This document shows, piece after piece, positions 42,292-51,065 of a stretch of 64,000 bases of DNA (positions within the stretch are counted from its first letter, which is position 1; every line of letters begins with the position of its first letter). The notes below the pieces were generated by a model. It was not told the origin of the DNA. It searched no databases and worked only from the letters and a program-made list of their open reading frames with translations. The position numbers and the translations under genes are program-made. Source of the DNA: Verrucomicrobia bacterium Tous-C9LFEB (GTDB taxonomy: Bacteria; Verrucomicrobiota; Verrucomicrobiia; Methylacidiphilales; UBA1321); the NCBI GenBank assembly GCA_002304345.1, contig NEUU01000010.1, positions 1-64,000 on the forward strand, read 5' to 3'.

Positions 42292-42812
42292 TGAAAACGT
42301 GTCGTAATAGTTTCACATTGATTGAGCTTCTGGTGGTCATGGCGGTCATCGCCATGTTGAGTGCCATCACCCTCGGTGCAGCAGGTGCTATCCAGAACAA
42401 GGCGGCCCGTTCGCGTGCTGCCGCCGAAATTGCCGCCATGAGCACGGCTCTGGAATCTTATAAAACGGATAATGGGATTTATCCCGGTATTGCAGGGATG
42501 GCTTCTGTGAGTTCCGTCACACCGACGGCCTACACACCTTCATCGACGATTCTTTTTCAGGGTCTGAGCGCGACCACCAACTGGAATGCCAAGCCGGCTG
42601 GTCCGGTCTATATGACCTTCAAAAAGAATCAGCTTAACTCGACTATGAGCTGCTATGTTCAGGACCCGTTCGGGTACGCTTACGGCTATTGCACGAACGC
42701 TGCAGATAAGGGCATGAACGCGGGATTCTATGATCTTTGGTCGACTGCAGGTAAAACTACAGGTGGCGCCGCAAATACCAACGTGTGGGTCAATAACTGG
42801 TCTTCGAACTAA
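42291..42812 (+). CDS. GspG-like pseudopilin 2
   Basis: A 173-residue protein with leader MKTCRNS, cleavage before FTLIELLVVMAVIAMLSAIT and a spine helix (AAAEIAAMSTALESYKTDNG). YPGIAG and the C-terminal DPFGYAYGYCTN region resemble the calcium-site region of GspG, although the classical pattern is not complete. It is coupled to pseudopilin 1 (TAATG) and is followed by a strong terminator. No secretion ATPase, inner membrane platform or secretin gene is nearby. Confidence 0.85.
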   Translation: MKTCRNSFTLIELLVVMAVIAMLSAITLGAAGAIQNKAARSRAAAEIAAMSTALESYKTDNGIYPGIAGMASVSSVTPTAYTPSSTILFQGLSATTNWNAKPAGPVYMTFKKNQLNSTMSCYVQDPFGYAYGYCTNAADKGMNAGFYDLWSTAGKTTGGAANTNVWVNNWSSN

Positions 42813-42833
42813 AAGTCTCATTACTATTTTGAG

Positions 42834-42860
42834 GGCGGCACCACGGTGCCGCCTTTTTTG
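42834..42860 (+). terminator. Rho-independent terminator after the pseudopilins
   Basis: GGCGGCAC (42834-42841) pairs with GTGCCGCC (42846-42853) with a four-base loop, followed immediately by six T and, after one G, five more. It starts 22 bases after the pseudopilin stop. Confidence 0.93.
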
Positions 42861-42934
42861 TTTTTCACTTACAGATGAGAGCTGATCGCAATTTGTACGT
42901 GATTCGCAGCCGCGTTGCGTCGTAGAGTGTGGCG

Positions 42935-44578
42935 ATGAAGCTGGCCTTGTTGCAACTCGATGCCACGGTGGGTGATTTCCCCGCCAACACGCGCGCCCTC
43001 ATCGACGCGTATCATCACGCCTGCGCGCAGGGGGCGGAACTGGTCGTCGCGCCGGAACTTTTCCTCTGCGGCTATCCGCCGCGCGATCTCATTCAGCGCC
43101 CCGACTTCGTAGCTCGCAACCTGACCGCTCTCAATGACGTGGCGACGGCGACCGGCGCCGTGCCGTTGTGCGTCGGTTACGTCGATCACAATTCCAAACG
43201 CCCCGGCAAACCGTTGCTCAATGCGGCGGCGTTTTTGCAGGAGGGCCGCATCGTTCATCGCGTGGCCAAGACCCTGTTGCCGACCTACGATGTCTTCGAC
43301 GAGGACCGCTATTTCGAACCGGGCGATGCCGTCGCGCCGCTGGAATTCAAGGGCCACAAGATCGCCCTCACCATTTGCGAGGATATCTGGAACGACGAAG
43401 ATTTCTGGCCCGAGCGCCGCTACCGTCGCGATCCGGTCAAGGAGCTGATTGCTGCCGGGGCAACCCTCGTCGTGAATCTCTCTGCGTCGCCCTGGCATCG
43501 TGGCAAGGAAAAGACCCGGCTCGAGATGCTGCGCAAAGTGGCGCGCGACGAACGCGTGCCCGTGGTGCAGGCCAATGCCGTGGGTGGCAACGACGAACTC
43601 ATTTTCGACGGTCACAGCGTGGCGATCGATGCGCACGGTGATGTGATCGCGCTCGCGCCCGGTTTTCGCGAGGAAGTTCTGATTGTGGATCTCGATGCTC
43701 CTGCGCCTCCCGTGCTCGCGGAATGGCCGCAGGATGAGGAATTGCTTTTCGACGCACTGTGTCTCGGCGTGCGCGATTACGTTCGTAAATGTGGATTCAA
43801 ATCGGTGGCGCTGGGTTTGTCCGGCGGTATTGACTCGGCGCTCGTGGCGGTGATTGCGGCACATGCGCTCGGACCCGATCACGTTTTGGGCGTCGCGATG
43901 CCGTCGCAATATTCCAGTCAACACAGCCTCGACGACGCGGCCGCGCTCGCGAGTCATCTCGGTATTCGTTATGAGGTGATCCCGGTGGAACCGGCGGTGG
44001 CAGCGGTGAATGCGCAGCTCTCCGGTATTTTTGCCGGAACCACTCCCGGCGTGACCGAGGAAAATATCCAGTCGCGCCTGCGCGGCGTGATCATGATGGC
44101 GATCTCGAACAAATTTAATCCGCTCATCCTCACCACCGGAAATAAGTCCGAGATGGCGGTCGGCTACTGCACGCTCTATGGCGATATGTGTGGCGCACTG
44201 GCAGTGATCGCGGACGTCTTGAAGACCGAGGTGTATGCCCTCTCCCGCTGGATCAATCGCGAGCGCGAGATCATCCCGGCGAGCTCCCTCATCAAACCGC
44301 CGAGCGCCGAGTTGCGACCGAACCAGACCGATCAGGATTCGCTCCCGCCCTATGAGGTGCTCGATGCGATCTTGAAGCTCTATGTCGTGGACGAGGTGAG
44401 TGCCGAGGAATTGGTGAAGCGTGGTTTCGACGCGGAGATTGTGCGCGATGTGATCAACAAGATCACCTTCAGCGAATATAAACGGCGTCAGGCGGCTCCC
44501 GGTCTCAAGGTGTCCCCCCGAGCCTTCGGCATGGGTCGTCGCATTCCCGTAGCGCAGCGGTACAAGAGCCAGGCGTGA
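42935..44578 (+). CDS. nadE: NAD(+) synthetase, glutamine-hydrolysing
   Basis: A 547-residue two-domain enzyme that makes NAD from deamido-NAD using ammonia from glutamine. Residues 1-270 form a nitrilase-type glutaminase: MKLALLQLDATVGDFPANTR, Glu in VAPELFLCGYPP, Lys in VAKTLLPTYDVFDE and Cys in IALTICEDIW. Then comes the PP-loop synthetase with LGLSGGIDSALVAVIAAHAL and GNKSEMAVGYCTLYGD. Length is usual for the family. The ATG at 42935 aligns with relatives; GTG 42929 would add two residues. Confidence 0.95.
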   Translation: MKLALLQLDATVGDFPANTRALIDAYHHACAQGAELVVAPELFLCGYPPRDLIQRPDFVARNLTALNDVATATGAVPLCVGYVDHNSKRPGKPLLNAAAFLQEGRIVHRVAKTLLPTYDVFDEDRYFEPGDAVAPLEFKGHKIALTICEDIWNDEDFWPERRYRRDPVKELIAAGATLVVNLSASPWHRGKEKTRLEMLRKVARDERVPVVQANAVGGNDELIFDGHSVAIDAHGDVIALAPGFREEVLIVDLDAPAPPVLAEWPQDEELLFDALCLGVRDYVRKCGFKSVALGLSGGIDSALVAVIAAHALGPDHVLGVAMPSQYSSQHSLDDAAALASHLGIRYEVIPVEPAVAAVNAQLSGIFAGTTPGVTEENIQSRLRGVIMMAISNKFNPLILTTGNKSEMAVGYCTLYGDMCGALAVIADVLKTEVYALSRWINREREIIPASSLIKPPSAELRPNQTDQDSLPPYEVLDAILKLYVVDEVSAEELVKRGFDAEIVRDVINKITFSEYKRRQAAPGLKVSPRAFGMGRRIPVAQRYKSQA

Positions 44579-44640
44579 GCGTGAGTTCCCGAATCAATGC
44601 GCTCGCCACGGTCTGGTTTCTTCGGTAATTTTTGTCCTAC

Positions 44641-45768
44641 ATGAGGATTGGTTTTTTCGGTTCGCGCGGCATCCCGGCCTGTTACTCCGGATTTGAAACA
44701 TTCGTCGAACAATTGGCGGTGCGACTCGCTCGTCGCGGGCACGAGGTGACCGTCTATAATCGGATTCCATTCAACCGCTATCGGGAAGAGACCTTTCAGG
44801 GCGTCAAATTGGTTCATCTTCCTACGCTTCCCACCAAAGCCACTGACACTATCGTGCACACATTCCTGAGTGTGCTGCATTCGCTTTTGTTTCGGCGCTA
44901 TGAAGTCGCTTACTTTTGCGGCGTGGGCAATTCGCTCCTCTCCGTCTTCCCGCGCGCCGCAGGAGCCAAGGTGATTCTCAATGTCGACGGCGCCGATTTT
45001 GCCCGTGCCAAATGGAGCGGATTTGGCCGCTGGTGGCTGCACCGCAGTGAGTCATGGGCCGCGCGTCTGGCCGATTCGATTATCGCCGACAATGGCATGA
45101 TCCGTCGCCGTTATCAGGAGCTGTACGGTGTTGAATCCGAACTCATTCCTTACGGCTCAAACGTGGTGACAACGGACCCCGGTCAGGACGCGCTGAAAAA
45201 GTACAGCCTCACGTCCAAGGGTTACTTTCTCTACGTCTCGCGACTCACGCCTGAGAACGCGGCCGATCTCACTCTCGAAGCTTTTCTCGCTAGCAAGCAG
45301 CAACTCCCGCTGGTCATAATCGGCGATGCTCCCTATCAGTCCGAGTACATCGAGCGGGTCAAGTCGCTCGCTGCCCGTTCCGATAAGGTCATCATGACCG
45401 GATTTCAATTTGGTGATGCCTATCAGCAGCTCAGCTACCACGCCCGCGCCTTCATCTTGCCGACGGCCATCGAGGCCACGCGGCCCGTGCTACTCGACCA
45501 GATGGGTTTCGGCAACTGCGTGATCGTGCGCGACACGCCGGGTAATCTTGAAGTCGTAGCAGACACGGGGCTTACTTTTTCGCATGCCGATCCCGTGCCC
45601 ACGCTTGCCTCTGCCATGGACCGCATTGCAGTCGATGCGGAGGAAGCGCGGGCTTACGGACAGCGGGCCCAGCGCCGCGTGGCCGAGCACTACGATTGGG
45701 AAGTGATTACCAGCAAGTATGAGCAACTCTTCGAGCGCTTGCAGGCCAAATCTAAGTCCGGTGCCTGA
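44641..45768 (+). CDS. Glycosyltransferase, DUF1972/GT4 type
   Basis: A 375-residue GT-B glycosyltransferase with the DUF1972 N-terminal domain (MRIGFFGSRGIPACYSGFET, FVEQLAVRLARRGHEVTVYN), as in rhamnosyltransferases of surface polysaccharide clusters, and a GT4 C-terminal domain with LYVSRLTPENAADL and FILPTAIEATRPVLLDQMG, where the usual E-x-x-x-x-x-x-E pattern reads slightly differently. It stands before rmlA and rmlB, so rhamnose transfer is a reasonable but unproven guess. ATG 44641 is chosen over TTG 44632. Confidence 0.82.
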   Translation: MRIGFFGSRGIPACYSGFETFVEQLAVRLARRGHEVTVYNRIPFNRYREETFQGVKLVHLPTLPTKATDTIVHTFLSVLHSLLFRRYEVAYFCGVGNSLLSVFPRAAGAKVILNVDGADFARAKWSGFGRWWLHRSESWAARLADSIIADNGMIRRRYQELYGVESELIPYGSNVVTTDPGQDALKKYSLTSKGYFLYVSRLTPENAADLTLEAFLASKQQLPLVIIGDAPYQSEYIERVKSLAARSDKVIMTGFQFGDAYQQLSYHARAFILPTAIEATRPVLLDQMGFGNCVIVRDTPGNLEVVADTGLTFSHADPVPTLASAMDRIAVDAEEARAYGQRAQRRVAEHYDWEVITSKYEQLFERLQAKSKSGA

Positions 45769-45831
45769 TCGGAACATTGCATTTCATCCTTTGCCCAGAG
45801 CCCCACTCCCCCTTAGAATCCTCTTCGCGAT

Positions 45832-46698
45832 ATGAAAGGCATTATCCTGGCGGGCGGTGCTGGTTCGAGACTCTATCCCATGAGTCTCGTCGCCAGTAAA
45901 CAACTCCAACCGGTCTACGATAAGCCGATGGTGTATTATCCCCTGACTACGCTGCTCGAAGCGGGTATCCGCGATATTGCGGTGATTTCCACGCCGCACG
46001 ATCTGCCCCGCTTTCGTCAATTACTCGGCGATGGCAAGCGGTTGGGCATCCGTTTCACCTATATCGAACAGGTGCGTCCTGAGGGTATTGCTCAGGCTTT
46101 TTTGCTCGCCGAATCCTTCATTGGTAACGAACCGGTGGCGCTCATCCTCGGTGATAATATTTTCTATGGTGCCACTGGCTTCAACGAGACTGTCCGCGAT
46201 TTCACCACGGGTGCCACCGTATTCGGCTACAGCGTTCGTGATCCCGAGCGCTATGGCGTCATTGCCTTGGATGCCAAGGGCAAAGTTGTGGATATCATTG
46301 AGAAGCCCAAGGCGTTTGTCTCGCCCTACGCGGTGCCCGGTTTTTACGTGTACGACAACAGCGTTGTCGCTCGCACCCGGAAATTGCAGCCATCGCCGCG
46401 GGGAGAATTGGAAATCACCGATCTCAATAAATCCTATCTGGCCGACGGGCAACTGCACGTGCATCTCGTGCCGCGTGGCGTCGCCTGGCTCGATGCTGGC
46501 ACCTCCTCCAGTTTGCACGATGCCTCGGCCTTCATTCAGGCCATCGAAAAACGGCAGAGCATCAAAATCGGATGCCCCGAGGAGGCCGCCTACCGTCGCG
46601 GATTTATTTCGGACGCTGAATTTGCCGCGCTGATCGCCTCGCTGCCCAATTGCGAGTACCGCGCTTATCTGGAAGAGACTTTGAACAAGCCTTTTTGA
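45832..46698 (+). CDS. rmlA: Glucose-1-phosphate thymidylyltransferase
   Basis: A 288-residue nucleotidyltransferase that makes dTDP-glucose from dTTP and glucose 1-phosphate. It begins MKGIILAGGAGSRLYPMSLV with the nucleotide-binding G-x-G-x-R, followed by KQLQPVYDKPMVYYPLTTLL, LILGDNIFYG with the metal-binding Asp, and VDIIEKPKAFVSPYAVPGFY and WLDAGTSSSLHDA near the C-terminus. Length and motifs match RmlA closely. rmlB follows after three bases. Confidence 0.95.
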   Translation: MKGIILAGGAGSRLYPMSLVASKQLQPVYDKPMVYYPLTTLLEAGIRDIAVISTPHDLPRFRQLLGDGKRLGIRFTYIEQVRPEGIAQAFLLAESFIGNEPVALILGDNIFYGATGFNETVRDFTTGATVFGYSVRDPERYGVIALDAKGKVVDIIEKPKAFVSPYAVPGFYVYDNSVVARTRKLQPSPRGELEITDLNKSYLADGQLHVHLVPRGVAWLDAGTSSSLHDASAFIQAIEKRQSIKIGCPEEAAYRRGFISDAEFAALIASLPNCEYRAYLEETLNKPF

Positions 46699-46701
46699 CC
46701 T

Positions 46702-47703
46702 ATGTCGCATCTGCTTCTCATCACCGGCGCTGCCGGATTCATCGGCTCCAACCTCGTCTACTGGCTGCGCCGCAAGCAGCCGGAGGTTCGGATTGTCATT
46801 CTCGATGCACTGACCTATGCGGGTCATCTCCCCACATTAGCCGCTTTGCCGTATACCGAAAACGAAACCGAGTTCTCGAAAGAAAAGCCGATTCTTTTTG
46901 TGCGCGGTGACATTTGCGATCAGGAGTTGCTCCAGCGCCTCTTCACCCGGCATGCCTTCACCGGTGTGCTCAACCTCGCAGCTGAGTCGCATGTCGACCG
47001 CAGCATTGCCGGGGCGCAACCGTTTCTGCGCACCAACATCATTGGAACTCAGACTCTGCTCGACGTGGCTCGGCTCAACGGCAATCCGCGCTTCGTGCAA
47101 ATCTCGACGGACGAAGTTTATGGTTCGCTCGGTCCCGAGGGGAAATTCACTGAGACCACGCCGCTGGCTCCCAATTCGCCCTACAGCGCGAGCAAAGCCT
47201 CCGCTGACCATTTCGTGCGTGCCGCCTTTCACACCTTTGATCAACCGGTGAGTATCACCCGTTGCTCGAACAACTACGGTCCCTATCAATTTCCGGAAAA
47301 AATGATGCCGCTCATGATGACCAACGCCATGAATGATACGCCACTGCCCGTGTATGGCGACGGGTTGAATGTCCGCGACTGGATTTTTGTCGAGGATCAT
47401 TGCGCTGGAATCTGGGCCACGTTTGAGCGCGGCCAACCGGGCGAAGTCTATAATTTCGGGGGCGATTCGGAGCGAACCAATCTCGACGTGGTCCGGCAGA
47501 TTCTCAAGCTGGCGGGCAAGACAGAGTCGCTCATTCGCTACGTGACCGATCGGCTTGGACACGACCGCCGCTATGCCGTGGATTTCTCCAAATCTACTCG
47601 CGAACTGGGGTGGCAGCCCTCGGTGAAATTCGAGGAAGGTCTCGCGCGCACCTTTGCATGGTACCGCGACAACGCGAACTGGTGGCAGCCGCTGCGCCAC
47701 TGA
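46702..47703 (+). CDS. rmlB: dTDP-glucose 4,6-dehydratase
   Basis: A 333-residue extended short-chain dehydrogenase. Cofactor site: LLITGAAGFIGSNLVYWLRR. Catalytic region: FVQISTDEVYGSLGPEG, with Tyr-x-x-x-Lys in SPYSASKASADHFVRA, and TRCSNNYGPYQFPEKMMPLM, all diagnostic of RmlB. The C-terminal DRLGHDRRYAVDFSKSTREL is also typical. It converts the product of rmlA to dTDP-4-keto-6-deoxyglucose for deoxysugar synthesis. No rmlC lies in the window. Confidence 0.95.
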   Translation: MSHLLLITGAAGFIGSNLVYWLRRKQPEVRIVILDALTYAGHLPTLAALPYTENETEFSKEKPILFVRGDICDQELLQRLFTRHAFTGVLNLAAESHVDRSIAGAQPFLRTNIIGTQTLLDVARLNGNPRFVQISTDEVYGSLGPEGKFTETTPLAPNSPYSASKASADHFVRAAFHTFDQPVSITRCSNNYGPYQFPEKMMPLMMTNAMNDTPLPVYGDGLNVRDWIFVEDHCAGIWATFERGQPGEVYNFGGDSERTNLDVVRQILKLAGKTESLIRYVTDRLGHDRRYAVDFSKSTRELGWQPSVKFEEGLARTFAWYRDNANWWQPLRH

Positions 47704-47721
47704 TCCTGAGTTAAAGCAGGA

Positions 47722-48594
47722 TCAGTTTACTTTCTTCCAGTGGTCCAGTGCCCAATCGACGGCCTCATGGATTTCCATCATGGGAATGCCGGTTTTGAGC
47801 AGCTTGGAGCAGTCCATAACGCAATTGGCGCGGGGTACCTTGGCCGCCACCTGCATGAACTCGGCTTCGTCCTTGAAGAACTGAAATTCCTTGTTCACCA
47901 TCCGACGCTGCTTAATTTTTTCCACGACTTCGCGGGTCGTGATCGAGCCGGGATTGACGATGTTGTAGACGCCGAAAGGTACGCGCTTCTCCCAGCAGAG
48001 CCAGGTCGCGCGCACAAACTCGTCCAGTTGTGAAATCGAATTGCGTACATCGATCAGCTTGGCGTAATTTATCACCTTGCTCAGATAGTTGCGCGGGCCA
48101 TCCACTTCATTGAAGGGAATGCGCAACCGCCACGTGTAACAATCGGTGCTGCCCTCCATGATCTCTTCGGCCAGCGCCTTCGTACCGCTGTAGAAACTGC
48201 AGTTATTTTGCCGGAACGAGAAGTTGGGAGTATCTTCTTCCGTGAATCCACTGCCATCTGGACGCGATCCGGAGAAGATGCAACCGGAGGAAATATGACC
48301 CCACGGAATTTTCTGGTCCGTGCACACCTCATAGAGCACGCCGGGCAGAATCGTATTGGCGAGAAGGCAGCGGGTTTTTTCCTTTTCCGCCATATCCACG
48401 TTCGGTTTGCCGGTATATCCCGCGGCATTGACGAGGAACTGGGGCTTGAGTTCCTTGAAAAATTTCGAGACGGCGTCTTTATCGCATAAATTCAGCGTGG
48501 AACGATTCACCGATACGAACGGGATGCCGTGGGAATTGAAATAAGACTGGTACGCGGTGCCCACATAACCGCTGCCGCCGACGAGTACAATCAT
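47722..48594 (-). CDS. RmlD-like sugar nucleotide reductase
   Basis: A 290-residue short-chain dehydrogenase of the RmlD_sub_bind type: cofactor site MIVLVGGSGYVGTAYQSYF, then VNAAGYTGKPNVDMAEKEKT, GHISSGCIFSGSRPDGSGFT and Tyr-x-x-x-Lys in FYSGTKALAEEI. It resembles dTDP-4-dehydrorhamnose reductases but several RmlD-specific positions differ, so another keto-sugar or epimerase-type reaction is possible. It is encoded opposite to rmlA/rmlB, with 18 bases between the convergent stops, so it is not in their transcript. Confidence 0.78.
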   Translation of the reverse strand: MIVLVGGSGYVGTAYQSYFNSHGIPFVSVNRSTLNLCDKDAVSKFFKELKPQFLVNAAGYTGKPNVDMAEKEKTRCLLANTILPGVLYEVCTDQKIPWGHISSGCIFSGSRPDGSGFTEEDTPNFSFRQNNCSFYSGTKALAEEIMEGSTDCYTWRLRIPFNEVDGPRNYLSKVINYAKLIDVRNSISQLDEFVRATWLCWEKRVPFGVYNIVNPGSITTREVVEKIKQRRMVNKEFQFFKDEAEFMQVAAKVPRANCVMDCSKLLKTGIPMMEIHEAVDWALDHWKKVN

Positions 48595-48709
48595 CTCCTA
48601 TGTATGCCTGTATTTTGTCACTATTCAAGATCGGTCGCGCGTTTTTGACCATAAGCTCATTCGGAGTTGTGCCAGACGGTCGTTTGCTCCTATCCTATTG
48701 GCGGCTTCC

Positions 48710-49843
48710 ATGCAAAAAGTTATTCATTTCGTTCACCACGATCAGATTGGCGGGGGCGCCACGGTCATTCTTCAGCATTTGAAGCGTTACGCGGCACGCT
48801 ATGATACATGGGTCATCCACGGGGGGGACGGACCGCTTGCCCAAGCTTGCCGGGAGATGGGAATTCACGAGATCAGTGTGCCGATCGATACGAAGCTCAA
48901 GCTGGCCTTCGGATTCATCTCCTTGATTGTGTGGTTGCGCCGGTTGCAACCCGATTTACTCATTTTGCATGGGCAATGGGGAGGACCGCTGGGTTCCCTG
49001 GCAGGCTACGTGACCGGTGTGCCGCGGATGATCTACATTGCACACTGGGTTGCCTTTTACACCGACTGGGATGTATTTCGTACGATCCGTAATTATATCG
49101 CCGAATGGATACCGGTTCGGTTGTGCCATCGCACTGTGCTGCTCTGCGCGAGTAATTACTACCAGTATTTACTGCGACATTTTCCCTTTGAAGGTAAGCA
49201 GGTCATTTTGTCGAACATGATCGACATGGATCGTGTGCCAATACCTTCGGCGACGGAAACCATTCGTCGGCAACATGGCTGGCAGTCGGATGTAGTCCAT
49301 GTGGTTTGCGTCAGCCGTCTGGCCACACAGAAACGGATCGATTGGTTGCTGCAGAGTTGGAAGATCGTGCAGGATCGTGGCGTGAACGCCCGGCTATGGA
49401 TCGTGGGTGGCGGAGAACTTGAGTCTGAAATGCACGAGTTGGCCCATACTCTCGGATTGGAGAAAAGTTGCACTTTTCTGGGGGCCCAAGCGAATGGGAT
49501 CGAATTCTTGCAGGCAGCCGATGTCGTCGCCATGAGCACGTTGTACGAAACCAACTCCGTCGTCCCGATGGAGGCGATGGCCTGCGGTCGCCCCGTGGTA
49601 GCCAACGATTCCGACGGGGTCCGCGGGACCTTTACGGATGGCCGGGAAGGATTTCTCGTGCCTCCCGCCGATACCGCTCAATTTGCCGAACGTCTCCTGA
49701 CGTTAATTGGCGATCCCGCTTTACGCCAAAAAATGGGCGCACAGGGCAAGGTACGGGCTCAGTATTATGCGGCGGATAAGGTACTGGACCGCTATGTCGC
49801 GCTTTACGATCAGGAACTGGCGTCTGCGGCGAGGATTTCCTGA
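48710..49843 (+). CDS. GT4 glycosyltransferase, twin 1
   Basis: A 377-residue GT-B enzyme of family GT4. N-terminal domain: VIHFVHHDQIGGGATVILQH, with LILHGQWGGPLGSLAGYVTG; C-terminal domain: VCVSRLATQKRIDWLLQSW, FLGAQANGIEFLQAADVVAM and ETNSVVPMEAMACGRPVVAN with the conserved acidic pair. It is clearly related to the protein encoded convergently at 49810-50940, and the 3' ends overlap by 34 bases. It probably adds a sugar to a cell-surface glycan. ATG 48710 was chosen. Confidence 0.87.
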   Translation: MQKVIHFVHHDQIGGGATVILQHLKRYAARYDTWVIHGGDGPLAQACREMGIHEISVPIDTKLKLAFGFISLIVWLRRLQPDLLILHGQWGGPLGSLAGYVTGVPRMIYIAHWVAFYTDWDVFRTIRNYIAEWIPVRLCHRTVLLCASNYYQYLLRHFPFEGKQVILSNMIDMDRVPIPSATETIRRQHGWQSDVVHVVCVSRLATQKRIDWLLQSWKIVQDRGVNARLWIVGGGELESEMHELAHTLGLEKSCTFLGAQANGIEFLQAADVVAMSTLYETNSVVPMEAMACGRPVVANDSDGVRGTFTDGREGFLVPPADTAQFAERLLTLIGDPALRQKMGAQGKVRAQYYAADKVLDRYVALYDQELASAARIS

Positions 49844-50940
49844 GCCAGCCGGATCTGCTGCTCCGACACGGAATCGAGCGCATATTCTCTTTTAACTCGC
49901 TCGCAAGCGGCGCGTCCCATGTTTTCCCGTAACACTGAATCCTGAAGTAGGAGAACGAGTTTCTCTGCAATGGCGGTGGGGACATCCAGGGGCACGCAAA
50001 AGCCGGTCACGCCATCCACGATGGTTTCCGGAATTCCGTCGGCAGCGGTTCCCACCATGGGACATCCTGCTGCCATGGCTTCGAGCAGCGCGACGGGATG
50101 GCCTTCGAACAATGAGGTGATCACGCCCGCATCCGCTGCCTGGAAATAGCGATAGCCATTCGGTTGGGTGCCCAGAAAATGGCAACGTTGCAGGCCGTGC
50201 GCGCTAGCCAATCGCTCCAGACCCTTACGGTCGCGACCATCGCCAATGATGGCCAGATGAGCGGTTGGACATTCGGCCTCAACCTGCCTCCACGCTTGGA
50301 CGAGCCAATCGACTCGCTTTTGATCTTCCAAACGGCCTACAGAAACAACGAGTGGTACGTCGACCGGCAGATGCAGTTCGCGCCGCAGGGCTGTTTTATC
50401 AGGAGCTGGTTGTATGGCAGCAGTATCGACTCCATTCGGAATATAGAGGATTTTTTTCTCGGGCGCGAGTCGGCGCAGGAGATACTGGTAGCGGCCGGCC
50501 GTGGAAAGGCAGACCACGCGTGTCGCAACGGTGCAGCAGAATTGCTCGACGAATCGGTTGCGCACGACGCGATACAGATCCCAGTCGATGTAAAAGCAGG
50601 GCATGCCGGTGTAGTAAAGCACTCGCTTAACGCCGGTAAGCCAGGCGGCGACGGCACCGCAAAAGCCGCCCCATTGACCGTGAAGAATGACGATGTCGGG
50701 CTTCTCCCGGTATAATACGGCGGTTACTTGTGGGATTGAGAAAAGCGCCCTCCAAACATGATCGAGTGGCAGGGCGTGCGTACGCACACCCTGAGCGTGC
50801 AATTTTTCCGGCAGAGCACCGAGTTTCCCGGTGATCGCCACGGTTTCGAACTGCGGGAGGTAACGGTGAAAATACGCGAGGGCGATGGCCATGCCGCCGC
50901 CGCCGCGACTCTCGTGGATGATGTGGACGATCTTGGGCAT
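49810..50940 (-). CDS. GT4 glycosyltransferase, twin 2
   Basis: A 376-residue GT4 enzyme, paralogue of the convergent neighbour: VHIIHESRGGGGMAIALAYF, LHGQWGGFCGAVAAWLTGVK, IDWDLYRVVRNRFVEQF and, in the donor-binding domain, VVSVGRLEDQKRVDWLVQAW and EGHPVALLEAMAAGCPMVGT. Alignable blocks such as ILHGQWGG, DWD-x-x-R-x-x-RN and YQYLLR occur at the same places in both twins. ATG 50940 follows TTG 50946 by two codons. It is divergent from the GT9 gene at 51066. Confidence 0.87.
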   Translation of the reverse strand: MPKIVHIIHESRGGGGMAIALAYFHRYLPQFETVAITGKLGALPEKLHAQGVRTHALPLDHVWRALFSIPQVTAVLYREKPDIVILHGQWGGFCGAVAAWLTGVKRVLYYTGMPCFYIDWDLYRVVRNRFVEQFCCTVATRVVCLSTAGRYQYLLRRLAPEKKILYIPNGVDTAAIQPAPDKTALRRELHLPVDVPLVVSVGRLEDQKRVDWLVQAWRQVEAECPTAHLAIIGDGRDRKGLERLASAHGLQRCHFLGTQPNGYRYFQAADAGVITSLFEGHPVALLEAMAAGCPMVGTAADGIPETIVDGVTGFCVPLDVPTAIAEKLVLLLQDSVLRENMGRAACERVKREYALDSVSEQQIRLAQEILAADASS

Positions 50941-51065
50941 CTTCAATAAGCTTAGCCAGAGAAAGTGTGTATTGGCAAACTTGGTTCCGGTTTCTGGACA
51001 AAGAGCTTGAATGCGATCATGCCTTTCTCGAAACTCTGGCGTTCACCAATGCCTCTCCCTCTCGT

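Noticed and set aside
50967..51065. N-terminal extension of GT9 protein 1
   Set aside because: The conserved GT9 start HHLVILRDDHLGD follows ATG 51066 directly; the extension has no conserved features.
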